Shown: piece after piece, positions 1 to 5,596 of the stretch | Layout: each line of letters opens with the position of its first letter | Position numbering within the stretch: the first letter of the stretch is position 1 | Assembly: GCA_030628785.1 (NCBI GenBank) | Contig: DAOVQI010000240.1 | Coordinates: forward strand, 1 to 5,596 | Length of the DNA: 5,596 nt | Reading direction: 5' to 3' | Source: Bacteroidota bacterium | Lineage (GTDB): Bacteria > Bacteroidota > Bacteroidia > Bacteroidales > VadinHA17 | Notes under the pieces: generated by a model | Seen by the model: only the letters and a program-made list of their open reading frames with translations | The model's database searches: none | What the model was told of the DNA's origin: nothing | Program-made: the position numbers and the translations under genes

Positions 1-356
1 ATCAGAAAATCAAATAATGTTGGGTTGCTTTCTTCTTCACGAAGAGTCCGGTACAGAATTTCAGCCAAAAACAAAACAATTGAGCTTTTTATAACATCAT
101 AGGGAATGGTTTTAAAAGGCAAAATGTTTCTAAATTCTTTTATTCTTTGCAAATCTCTTTGAGGCTTATAATACACATCCAGTTCAAGGAGAAAGAGGGG
201 CTGGAATAGATTGGCCCTTGAAGTTGTTTTTTTTCCACGAACACTATTTACCAAATAGGCTTGTCTTCCAAATCCTTCGGTGTAGATATAAGCGATAATA
301 CTTGATTCGGAGTATTTTATATGATGTAAGACTATTCCTCTTGTTTTGTGTAACAT
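1..356 (-). CDS. recO: DNA repair protein RecO, N-terminal part (cut by window edge)
   Basis: RecO works in the RecFOR pathway: it binds SSB-coated single-stranded DNA, anneals strands and, with RecR, helps load RecA at gaps. Reading the minus strand from ATG at 356 gives 118 residues with no stop before the window edge. The start MLHKTRGIVLHHIKYSESS, followed by an aromatic-rich beta segment (IAYIYTEGFGRQAYLV) and VRGKK near residues 39-43, is the typical N-terminal OB fold of RecO. Residues from about 85 (PYDVIKSSIVLFLAEIL) begin the helical domain. The C-terminal part, including any Cys-based zinc site, lies outside the window. ATG 356 is the first ATG after an in-frame upstream stop; no clear Shine-Dalgarno sequence precedes it, which is normal in Bacteroidota. 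The gene is divergent from the cyclase gene and shares the 174-bp region 357-530 with it. Assignment is by recognition of the family pattern, without a database search. Confidence 0.92.
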   Translation of the reverse strand, partial: MLHKTRGIVLHHIKYSESSIIAYIYTEGFGRQAYLVNSVRGKKTTSRANLFQPLFLLELDVYYKPQRDLQRIKEFRNILPFKTIPYDVIKSSIVLFLAEILYRTLREEESNPTLFDFL

Positions 357-426
357 GAAATTGCAAAAATTATTTGTAATGAGTTAGCTGCAATAGTTAA
401 AATTCCATCACTAATTTACGATTTAA

Positions 427-458
427 TTTGAGTCTGTCTATAAGTTGGAATAAATTTT
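427..458 (+). promoter_or_regulatory. Candidate Bacteroidota-type promoter for the cyclase-HD gene
   Basis: TTTG at 427-430 is followed after 20 nt by TAAATTTT at 451-458. This matches the Bacteroides primary-sigma pattern (-33 TTTG, -7 TAnnTTTG) at every defined position except the final G. Transcription would start near 465 and leave a leader of about 65 nt before ATG 531. The position between divergent genes fits, but the region is very AT-rich, so chance matches are likely and only start-site mapping would settle it. Confidence 0.42.
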
Positions 459-515
459 AAAAATTGTTTTGTTCATTTTTTTCAGCAGGAAAATATAAAA
501 TTGTATTTTTACGGT

Positions 516-522
516 AAAGAGG
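516..522 (+). promoter_or_regulatory. Ribosome binding site that decides the cyclase start (ATG 531)
   Basis: AAAGAGG lies 8 nt before ATG 531. It supports that ATG over the upstream in-frame TTG at 501, which would add ten residues (start, then YFYGKEVKT). The TTG has only a weak AGGA at 487-490. The purine-rich site would itself be coding if TTG 501 were used. Confidence 0.6.
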
Positions 523-530
523 TAAAAACC

Positions 531-1943
531 ATGGAAAAACAACAACAGGAAAAAGAACTTGTTAAAAGAATTGCAAAACTGGCCAAACAAAATCAGGAAC
601 TTGAATTCAAGCTTAAGGAGCTTCAAAAGCAAAGTGAGAAACTTAACCGGGATAACGAAAAGTACAAAGCATTGATGGAGCAACTTGCCCCTGATAAACT
701 TGCTTTGGAAGGCAAACTTGAAAAAAAGCCAACATCCCTGAAATTCAAAATGGCAACGGTTTTGTTTGCCGAAATCCATGGTTTTTCAAAAATCTCTGAT
801 ACGATGGACTCCGAAGCACTAATGGATGAACTGGACCAAATCTTTTTCCATTTTGATGCAACCGTGAAGAAATACAATATTGAGAAGATAAAAACAATAG
901 GTGATACATATATGTGTACGGGTGGTGTTCCGGTTAAAAACATAACCAACCCTATTGATGTGGTGATGGCGGCTCTTGAGATGCAGAATTTTTTGATAGA
1001 ATTGGAAGAAAATAATCGAGAAAATAAAAAGAAGATCTGGGATCTTAAGCTTGGAATTCATACCGGACCGGTAACGGCCAATATTGCAGGAAAGAAAAAA
1101 ATATCATATGAAATTAAGGGAGATACTGTCAATACAACCACCAGAATAGAATCAGCAGCTGAAGAAGGCAATATTATCATATCGGTTATGACCTATGAAT
1201 TGATTAAGGAGTTCTTTGTGTGTGAGTATTATGGAAAAATGCCGGTCAAATATAAAGGTGATCTGGAAATGTATGTCGTAAAAGGCCTTAAACCGGAATT
1301 ATCCGTTGACGGGAAAGGGGTAAAGCCTGACAGCGCATTTACAATAAAATTTGGCCTGATACAATTTACTGATATTCAGGAAATAATACTGGATAAGCTG
1401 GAAAAAGAACTTCCGGATTATTTGTTTTATCATAACGTTAAGCATACTGTTGATGTAGTTACAGAAGTAGAATTGATTGGTTGGGCAGAGGGGTGTACTG
1501 ATGAAGAGATCTTAATATTAAAAACAGCAGGACTATTCCATGATGCGGGTCATACCATTGAATATGATAATCATGAGTATCATGGAACTGTGTTGGCCAG
1601 GGAGATGTTACCTAAGTATAATTATACCCAGGAGCAAATTGATAGAATTTGTGAGATCATTATGTCCACTCAGATGCCACCAAAACCGAAAAATTTATTG
1701 GAGTCAATAATCTGTGATTCCGATCTTGATTATTTAGGACGAAGTGATTTTATTCCCGTGTCAAATACACTATACGAAGAACTGAAGGAGCAAAACAAAA
1801 TTGGCAAGTTAAATGACTGGAACAAGTTGCAGGTTAAGTTTATCTCCGGTCATCAGTATTTTACAAAAACTGCACGGAGCCTGAGGGAAGTAAATAAGCA
1901 AAAACAGATTGAACGAATTTCCGAATTAATTACAGAAGATTGA
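531..1943 (+). CDS. Class III nucleotide cyclase fused to HD phosphohydrolase domain
   Basis: The 470-residue protein has no signal peptide or membrane segment, so it is probably cytosolic. Residues 1-50 are a charged coiled coil. Residues about 71-256 are a class III adenylate/guanylate cyclase domain: VLFAEIHGFSKIS (77-89) holds the first metal site, KTIGDTYM (121-128) the second (D125), and GDTVNTTTRIE (197-207) the transition-state Asn201 and Arg205. Base-selecting positions are K121 and E194, which favour adenine over guanine. The first metal ligand, normally Asp, is Glu81 (GAA at 771-773), so activity is uncertain. Residues about 295-415 are an HD domain: YHNVKHTVDV (300-309), FHDAGH (336-341), H348/H351 and ICDSDLDYLG (394-403), a full set of likely metal ligands. 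YHNxxH resembles the class I phosphodiesterase motif, but HDAGHTIEYDN does not fit the rest of that signature. The C-terminus (about 430-470) is a Lys/Glu-rich helix. I recall this cyclase-HD arrangement in other Bacteroidota without a known role. ATG 531 was chosen over TTG 501 because of AAAGAGG upstream. Confidence 0.9.
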   Translation: MEKQQQEKELVKRIAKLAKQNQELEFKLKELQKQSEKLNRDNEKYKALMEQLAPDKLALEGKLEKKPTSLKFKMATVLFAEIHGFSKISDTMDSEALMDELDQIFFHFDATVKKYNIEKIKTIGDTYMCTGGVPVKNITNPIDVVMAALEMQNFLIELEENNRENKKKIWDLKLGIHTGPVTANIAGKKKISYEIKGDTVNTTTRIESAAEEGNIIISVMTYELIKEFFVCEYYGKMPVKYKGDLEMYVVKGLKPELSVDGKGVKPDSAFTIKFGLIQFTDIQEIILDKLEKELPDYLFYHNVKHTVDVVTEVELIGWAEGCTDEEILILKTAGLFHDAGHTIEYDNHEYHGTVLAREMLPKYNYTQEQIDRICEIIMSTQMPPKPKNLLESIICDSDLDYLGRSDFIPVSNTLYEELKEQNKIGKLNDWNKLQVKFISGHQYFTKTARSLREVNKQKQIERISELITED

Positions 1944-4256
1944 TTAATGGATGAATAAGAGCTTTGTAACGTGGGTTTTGGAACCATCTTCATTGGTGCA
2001 GAAAATCAAGTATACTCCGGTTTGTACCCGTGCACCTGAAAAATTCCGTCCATCCCATATCGCTTGTCCTCCCAAGGCTCTTGTTTCATAAACAATATTC
2101 CCACTAATATCCGTAATCTTTACTTCTGCATCGGAAACCAGGCCTGTAATGGTAATTGGTCCATCGTAATCTTCTCTAACGGGGTTAGGAAAAACAAACA
2201 CTTTGTTGAATTCATTTGATCCTTGTGTCGCCGTGCTCCTGTAAGATATTATACCTTTATCGGTTCCGAAAAACACTTCGCCGGATTGATGATCAATTGC
2301 AATAGATGTTATATTATTTGAAAGGAGAGGACTATTATTTTCGTTGAAGCTATAAATTTGTTTGGTGCCATCAGGCGAAAGAAGGAAAACGCCGGCATTT
2401 TTGGCACCTATCCATTTACGGTTTGCCCCGTCAACAGCAATGGCGGTTATAGTTTCGGTGCCCAGCATATAATCGGCTAATCCACTGCCATCTTCCCTCG
2501 GGATTTTGATCCGGTGCGCAAAGAAATTTTGCCCTGAGAAAACATTCTCCGGATTGTAATATATAACCGGTCCCTCGTTCGTCCCAACCCAAATATTCCC
2601 TTCAAGATCTTCGGCAATGGAAAATATGTTATTAAATGTTTTACCATCCTGGTCAACTATGGAAAATTTATTTATACGGTCGTCTGTTGTATCATCAAAG
2701 GTGCCATTATTGTCAAAAACAAATAGGCCATATCCTCTTGGAAGAACGATCCACTTATGCTCGTTGCGCGTAACAATGATGTCACTAATTGTGGGAGCAT
2801 TAACAATACTTCCATAGGGAAATTTTTCCCAGGAGCCATCATATTTTTTTACAGATATTGGACTTCCAACTCCAGAATTAGTTACCCAAAGATTATGCTT
2901 GGAATCAAATGCAAGTCCACCAACTCTAATAAAATCCTCACCTGCAATTATGCTCTCAAGAGTTGAATTTGAATCATCAAAATGATTTAAAGGCTTACCA
3001 TTTTCATACTGTAAAATTCCATATCCCCAGGTTGCAGCATAAAAAACATTTGGATTTGTCGGATCAACCAAAACCTTGACAACATCACGAATAGAATAAT
3101 CAATAATACTATTCCATTGTTCATTCTCGAAAGTAAAAAGTTCACCGGGTTTATAGATGTTGTTCCAGGCTCCGTCTAATCCCCCTCCAGCAAGCACTAA
3201 ATTTCCCCCCTCAATAGAGATTGAAAACACGTCGGTATTATAAGGTCCGTTTGGAAAAAAACTGACAAAGTTAACATAGTCTGAAGTTTTGATTATTCCA
3301 GCTTCAAAATCAGCTATCCATAGGGTATTAGTTTGATCCAGAAGTGCGCAACGGGCATGGGGGATTGACCATCCATAATTATTTATCTTGTTTATTTGTT
3401 CCAGATTTTTATTGTATATCCGTATGAGGGAGTCGCTTGTAATGATGAGTCTATTTGTAGAGGAGTTAATAGAGTAATTTTGAATTCCTTGGCGGGTATC
3501 AAAAGCAGACCAATTTGACCCGTCATATACAAAGAGTGTATCTGTATTAGAATTTTGATCTGAACGATTTACAATTAACTTACTGTTGAAAATTGTGATT
3601 GCATTAAAATTATTTTTATAATTTGGGAGGTCGGTCATTAGGATCCAGGAAGAATAAAAGATCAGATTTGGATTGTTGATGTTGGCTTTATAAATTCCAT
3701 GTTCAGTAGCTGCATATAAATATGTGCCATCAAAAGCCAATTCATGAACTTCGATTTGAGTTCCGTTTTCACCAATGTAATAGGTTTCTTTTATTTCTTT
3801 CTTTTCAAGATTAATAACAACAATCCCAAATCCACAGGATAGATAGGCGAACCGATTTATAAATACTATATCGTTTATTTTTTTTAATCCAGAAATCGGT
3901 TTTCGTTTAATATCAGATAGGTTATGAATTGTATTATTCTCGATCAGGTCGATATTAGTATTTGTATATGCGATCAATAAAACCTGATTTTCATGAGAAT
4001 ATTCGATTGTACTTATTCCAACATCTGACAATCCTGAAATCTTTGAAAATTTTTCGATACTGTTATCATTTTTATTGTAAGAAAAAACAGCACTTTCTGT
4101 AGCACAAAAGATTTTATCGGGTGTGGCAGTTAATTTTATTCCATGGGAATAGGGTAAATGGCTCCTCCACTCTGTCAGAGCAATTTGCGCGTGAAGCAGG
4201 TTCGGAAGGCTTAAAAAAAGCAGATAAATAGTAAAACCACTTATTTTCTGTCTCAT
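1944..4256 (-). CDS. porZ: PorZ-like type IX secretion protein, beta-propellers plus C-terminal sorting domain
   Basis: In Porphyromonas gingivalis PorZ is a surface component of the T9SS attachment complex with PorU, PorV and PorQ, which cleaves cargo C-terminal signals and joins cargo to A-LPS. The 770-residue product is close to the size I recall for that protein. Residues 1-23 are a signal peptide (MRQK, hydrophobic core, LLHA, then Q24). Soon after come TEWRSHLPYSHG and, near 75-83, GLSDVGIST, typical of the PorZ propeller region. Propeller-blade strands recur through the body: YAATEHGIY, LWIADFEAGI, FYAATWGYGI, HKWIVLPRGYG, IWVGTNEG, KWIGAKNAGVF and VFFGTDKGI. The last 87 residues form a T9SS type A-like C-terminal domain: VFVFPNPV, VKITDISGNIVYE, GVYLI, and a basic/hydrophobic end (KLLFIH). 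The ATG at 4256 gives a normal signal peptide; an in-frame ATG at 4301 would add 15 residues (MLIIFHQKEFQYFKG) and cannot be excluded. rdgB ends 69 bp upstream (24 bp with the longer start), suggesting one transcript. The stop abuts that of the convergent cyclase. A generic propeller protein with a sorting domain is the alternative. Confidence 0.86.
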   Translation of the reverse strand: MRQKISGFTIYLLFLSLPNLLHAQIALTEWRSHLPYSHGIKLTATPDKIFCATESAVFSYNKNDNSIEKFSKISGLSDVGISTIEYSHENQVLLIAYTNTNIDLIENNTIHNLSDIKRKPISGLKKINDIVFINRFAYLSCGFGIVVINLEKKEIKETYYIGENGTQIEVHELAFDGTYLYAATEHGIYKANINNPNLIFYSSWILMTDLPNYKNNFNAITIFNSKLIVNRSDQNSNTDTLFVYDGSNWSAFDTRQGIQNYSINSSTNRLIITSDSLIRIYNKNLEQINKINNYGWSIPHARCALLDQTNTLWIADFEAGIIKTSDYVNFVSFFPNGPYNTDVFSISIEGGNLVLAGGGLDGAWNNIYKPGELFTFENEQWNSIIDYSIRDVVKVLVDPTNPNVFYAATWGYGILQYENGKPLNHFDDSNSTLESIIAGEDFIRVGGLAFDSKHNLWVTNSGVGSPISVKKYDGSWEKFPYGSIVNAPTISDIIVTRNEHKWIVLPRGYGLFVFDNNGTFDDTTDDRINKFSIVDQDGKTFNNIFSIAEDLEGNIWVGTNEGPVIYYNPENVFSGQNFFAHRIKIPREDGSGLADYMLGTETITAIAVDGANRKWIGAKNAGVFLLSPDGTKQIYSFNENNSPLLSNNITSIAIDHQSGEVFFGTDKGIISYRSTATQGSNEFNKVFVFPNPVREDYDGPITITGLVSDAEVKITDISGNIVYETRALGGQAIWDGRNFSGARVQTGVYLIFCTNEDGSKTHVTKLLFIH

Positions 4257-4325
4257 TCCCTTAAAATACTGGAATTCTTTTTGGTGGAATATGATTAACA
4301 TTTTAAAAACTCAAATTATGGGTTT

Positions 4326-4928
4326 TTAGTTTTTATGCATTACACTTTTATGTTGAATTTGGACCAAATAATGAACTAACTTTTTTATTGCTATAGCCCG
4401 GTGGGAGATTCTGTTTTTTTCTTCGAGACTCATTTCTGCAAATGTTTTTTTGAATCCATAGGGTTGAAATATTGGATCATATCCAAACCCCGAATTTCCG
4501 TGTTTTCTTTCGAGGATGTTTCCTTTGACAATACCTTCGAAAAGGATTTCCTTTCCCCTGTATATAAGTGAGATGACTGTTCGAAACTGAGCATTTCGGT
4601 TTCTAACACCATGAAGCTTCTTCAACACCTTATCCATATTGGCATTGGAGTTTTTTTCTTTTCCGGCATACCGGGCCGAGAACACTCCTGGTTCACCATT
4701 AAGTACATCAATTTCCAATCCTGTATCATCAGCAAATGTATCAATTTTATATTTCATGTAGATGCAGCGAGCCTTTTCGGTCGCATTGCCTTCCAATGTT
4801 TTATGATTTTCTGGGATTTCCGGTTGATATCCGATATCATCCAGGCTAAATAATTGAAAATCGGGTCCAAGCACATCCTTAATCTCCTTTAATTTATTTT
4901 TATTGTTTGTGGCAAATATTAGCTTCAT
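4326..4928 (-). CDS. rdgB: RdgB/HAM1 family dITP/XTP pyrophosphatase
   Basis: This cytosolic enzyme hydrolyses non-canonical purine nucleotides (dITP, ITP, XTP) to monophosphate and pyrophosphate, keeping deaminated bases out of DNA and RNA. At 200 residues it has the usual family length. Family motifs appear in order: FATNNKNKLKEI (5-16) with the Ser/Thr-Asn-Asn-x2-Lys substrate loop; TLEGNATEKA (44-53); the catalytic ADDTGLEIDVL (66-76) with the Asp67-Asp68 pair; GEPGVFSARYAG (78-89); GFGYDPIF (147-154), which contacts the base; and SHRAIAIKKL (175-184). No key residue is missing. The ATG at 4928 places the ATNN motif at the expected distance from the N-terminus. The start lies 10 nt downstream of the T tract of the terminator that ends the stress-protein gene, so its own promoter must overlap that terminator or lie in the upstream gene, or transcription reads through. 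porZ follows on the same strand and is probably co-transcribed. Confidence 0.96.
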   Translation of the reverse strand: MKLIFATNNKNKLKEIKDVLGPDFQLFSLDDIGYQPEIPENHKTLEGNATEKARCIYMKYKIDTFADDTGLEIDVLNGEPGVFSARYAGKEKNSNANMDKVLKKLHGVRNRNAQFRTVISLIYRGKEILFEGIVKGNILERKHGNSGFGYDPIFQPYGFKKTFAEMSLEEKNRISHRAIAIKKLVHYLVQIQHKSVMHKN

Positions 4929-4938
4929 GCTTTATGAG

Positions 4939-4971
4939 AAAAAAAAACAAGGATTTTTAGGATCCTTGTTT
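4939..4971 (-). terminator. Intrinsic terminator after the universal stress protein gene
   Basis: On the minus strand, a 9-10 bp perfect stem (AACAAGGAT at 4970-4962 pairing with ATCCTTGTT at 4954-4946, extendable by A4971'-T4945') closes a 7-nt loop (CCTAAAA) and runs straight into a T tract (4947-4939, nine T including the stem end). It begins 28 nt after the stress-protein stop at 4999. The plus-strand reading has no T tract after the stem, so it should act only on minus-strand transcripts. Confidence 0.85.
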
Positions 4972-4998
4972 CATTATGAATAAATGATATCCTGAATT

Positions 4999-5596
4999 TT
5001 AACCACCCGTTGCTGAAAATCCGCCAAATTGATGCAAGTCAGCTCTTGGATTTATACACATTACAGGTATTTTCGCACTGTTAGCAATGATTTTTTGTTC
5101 ATCGGCACCAAGAATATAATCGGTAACATTAATATCTCTGGTGGTCATGATAAGGATAAGGTCAGCTTCAATGTTCTGAGCATAATCGATCGTTTCTTTC
5201 CAGAATTTTGTTTTACCTGGCGTAGTAAAAACTTCGTAATCTACACCTTTTCCATCAAAGAATTTTTTGGCAAAGGATAAGTTTGCCTTGACCCTGTTTT
5301 TAAAGGTTTTGTCTTTTACCTCTTGTATGATAATATAGAATTTCGCCTTGTAGTAATTATATAAGTAATTTACCCAGTGATTTTTTTCTTTGTTTTCTCT
5401 CCTGAAATCGATAGGAAAAACAACCTTTTCAAATCTTTTGTGCCGGGGTTTCTCCTGAACAATCACAAAGGGTACAGGTGAGCCTGTAATCACTTTAAGC
5501 GCCCAACTGCCCGTTAATTTTTGCATTCCTTTCAGACCATGAGTCCCCATGATTACCAGGTTGGCATTAATTTCTTTAGCCACATCTGCGATAGTG
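4999..5596 (-). CDS. Two-domain universal stress protein (UspA family), N-terminus outside window
   Basis: The frame is open to the right edge (residues TIADVAKEI precede the internal GTG at 5583), so the gene starts outside the window and that GTG is not its start. About 199 residues are visible. The first Usp domain is present only as its end: ANLVIMGTHGLKGMQKLTGS, then ALKVITGSPVPFVIV. This is the family's ATP-binding loop, G-x2-G followed by GS, but with eight residues between instead of the nine in the ATP-binding type. A second alpha/beta Usp domain follows from KVVFPIDF to KIPVMCINP; at the equivalent loop it reads MTTRDINVTDYILGADEQKII, so the GxxG motif is lost. The protein ends in a Gly-rich tail (FGGFSATGG). 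Family members act in the cytosol in stress adaptation, and many bind ATP or other nucleotides; the ligand here cannot be told. A strong terminator follows the stop. Confidence 0.9.
   Translation of the reverse strand, partial: TIADVAKEINANLVIMGTHGLKGMQKLTGSWALKVITGSPVPFVIVQEKPRHKRFEKVVFPIDFRRENKEKNHWVNYLYNYYKAKFYIIIQEVKDKTFKNRVKANLSFAKKFFDGKGVDYEVFTTPGKTKFWKETIDYAQNIEADLILIMTTRDINVTDYILGADEQKIIANSAKIPVMCINPRADLHQFGGFSATGG

Noticed and set aside
364..393. Possible recO promoter on the minus strand: TTG (393-391), 18 nt, then TAATTTTTG (372-364).
   Set aside because: The -7-like box has one base too many against TAnnTTTG, and the start site would fall almost on the recO ATG. The match is too weak in such AT-rich sequence.
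438..779. Minus-strand open frame of 113 codons opposite the cyclase start, rich in Phe and Leu.
   Set aside because: It is antisense to the A-rich coiled-coil coding region, which automatically yields Phe/Leu codons. It has no family motifs.
1917..1930. Direct repeat CGAATT...CGAATT near the 3' end of the cyclase gene.
   Set aside because: It is a short coding repeat, is not inverted, and has no terminator or operator character.
2617..2966. Two overlapping short plus-strand frames inside porZ.
   Set aside because: Both are shadows of the PorZ propeller coding sequence, without any protein-family signal.
4305..4327. Imperfect inverted repeat AAAAACCC / GAGTTTTT (minus strand) around the rdgB stop, a terminator-like hairpin.
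   Set aside because: The stem is mostly A-U pairs with a C-A mismatch and has only a short U run, so it is probably too weak to end transcription.
4611..4853. Plus-strand open frame of 80 codons inside rdgB.
   Set aside because: It lies antisense to the strongly conserved RdgB motifs and shows no recognisable domain or ribosome binding site.

Overview
The window looks like ordinary chromosome from a low-GC member of the Bacteroidota, most likely a Bacteroidales/Marinilabiliales-type organism. Three things point there: a PorZ-like protein of the type IX secretion system (T9SS), which is restricted to this phylum; a candidate promoter of the Bacteroidota type (TTTG, 20 nt, then a TAnnTTTG-like box); and a cyclase-HD fusion of a kind I associate with Bacteroidota. 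I assign no species. There are no mobile elements, tRNAs, rRNAs, CRISPR arrays or long repeats.

Layout from left to right. Positions 1-356 (minus) hold the N-terminal part of recO, cut by the window edge. Positions 357-530 are a divergent intergenic region with a candidate promoter and a ribosome binding site for the next gene. Positions 531-1943 (plus) encode a cytosolic protein with a coiled coil, a class III nucleotide cyclase domain and an HD phosphohydrolase domain. Positions 1944-4256 (minus; possible longer start at 4301) encode the PorZ-like T9SS protein, whose stop codon directly abuts the cyclase stop. Positions 4326-4928 (minus) encode RdgB, the dITP/XTP pyrophosphatase. A strong intrinsic terminator lies at 4939-4971 (minus). 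From 4999 to the right edge (minus) is a two-domain universal stress protein missing its N-terminus.

Functionally, rdgB and porZ are probably co-transcribed. recO lies beyond the cyclase on the same strand as both, so the plus-strand cyclase may interrupt an older rdgB-porZ-recO series; this is inference. recO (recombinational repair) and rdgB (nucleotide-pool cleaning) are housekeeping genes, and porZ belongs to the cell-surface attachment step of T9SS.

The most notable gene is the cyclase-HD fusion. It couples a probable nucleotide cyclase, in which the first metal-binding Asp is replaced by Glu, to an HD domain with a YHNxxH motif resembling that of cyclic-nucleotide phosphodiesterases. 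It could be a self-limiting cyclic nucleotide switch, or a sensor whose cyclase has lost activity. I see no clearly new multi-gene system in this window.
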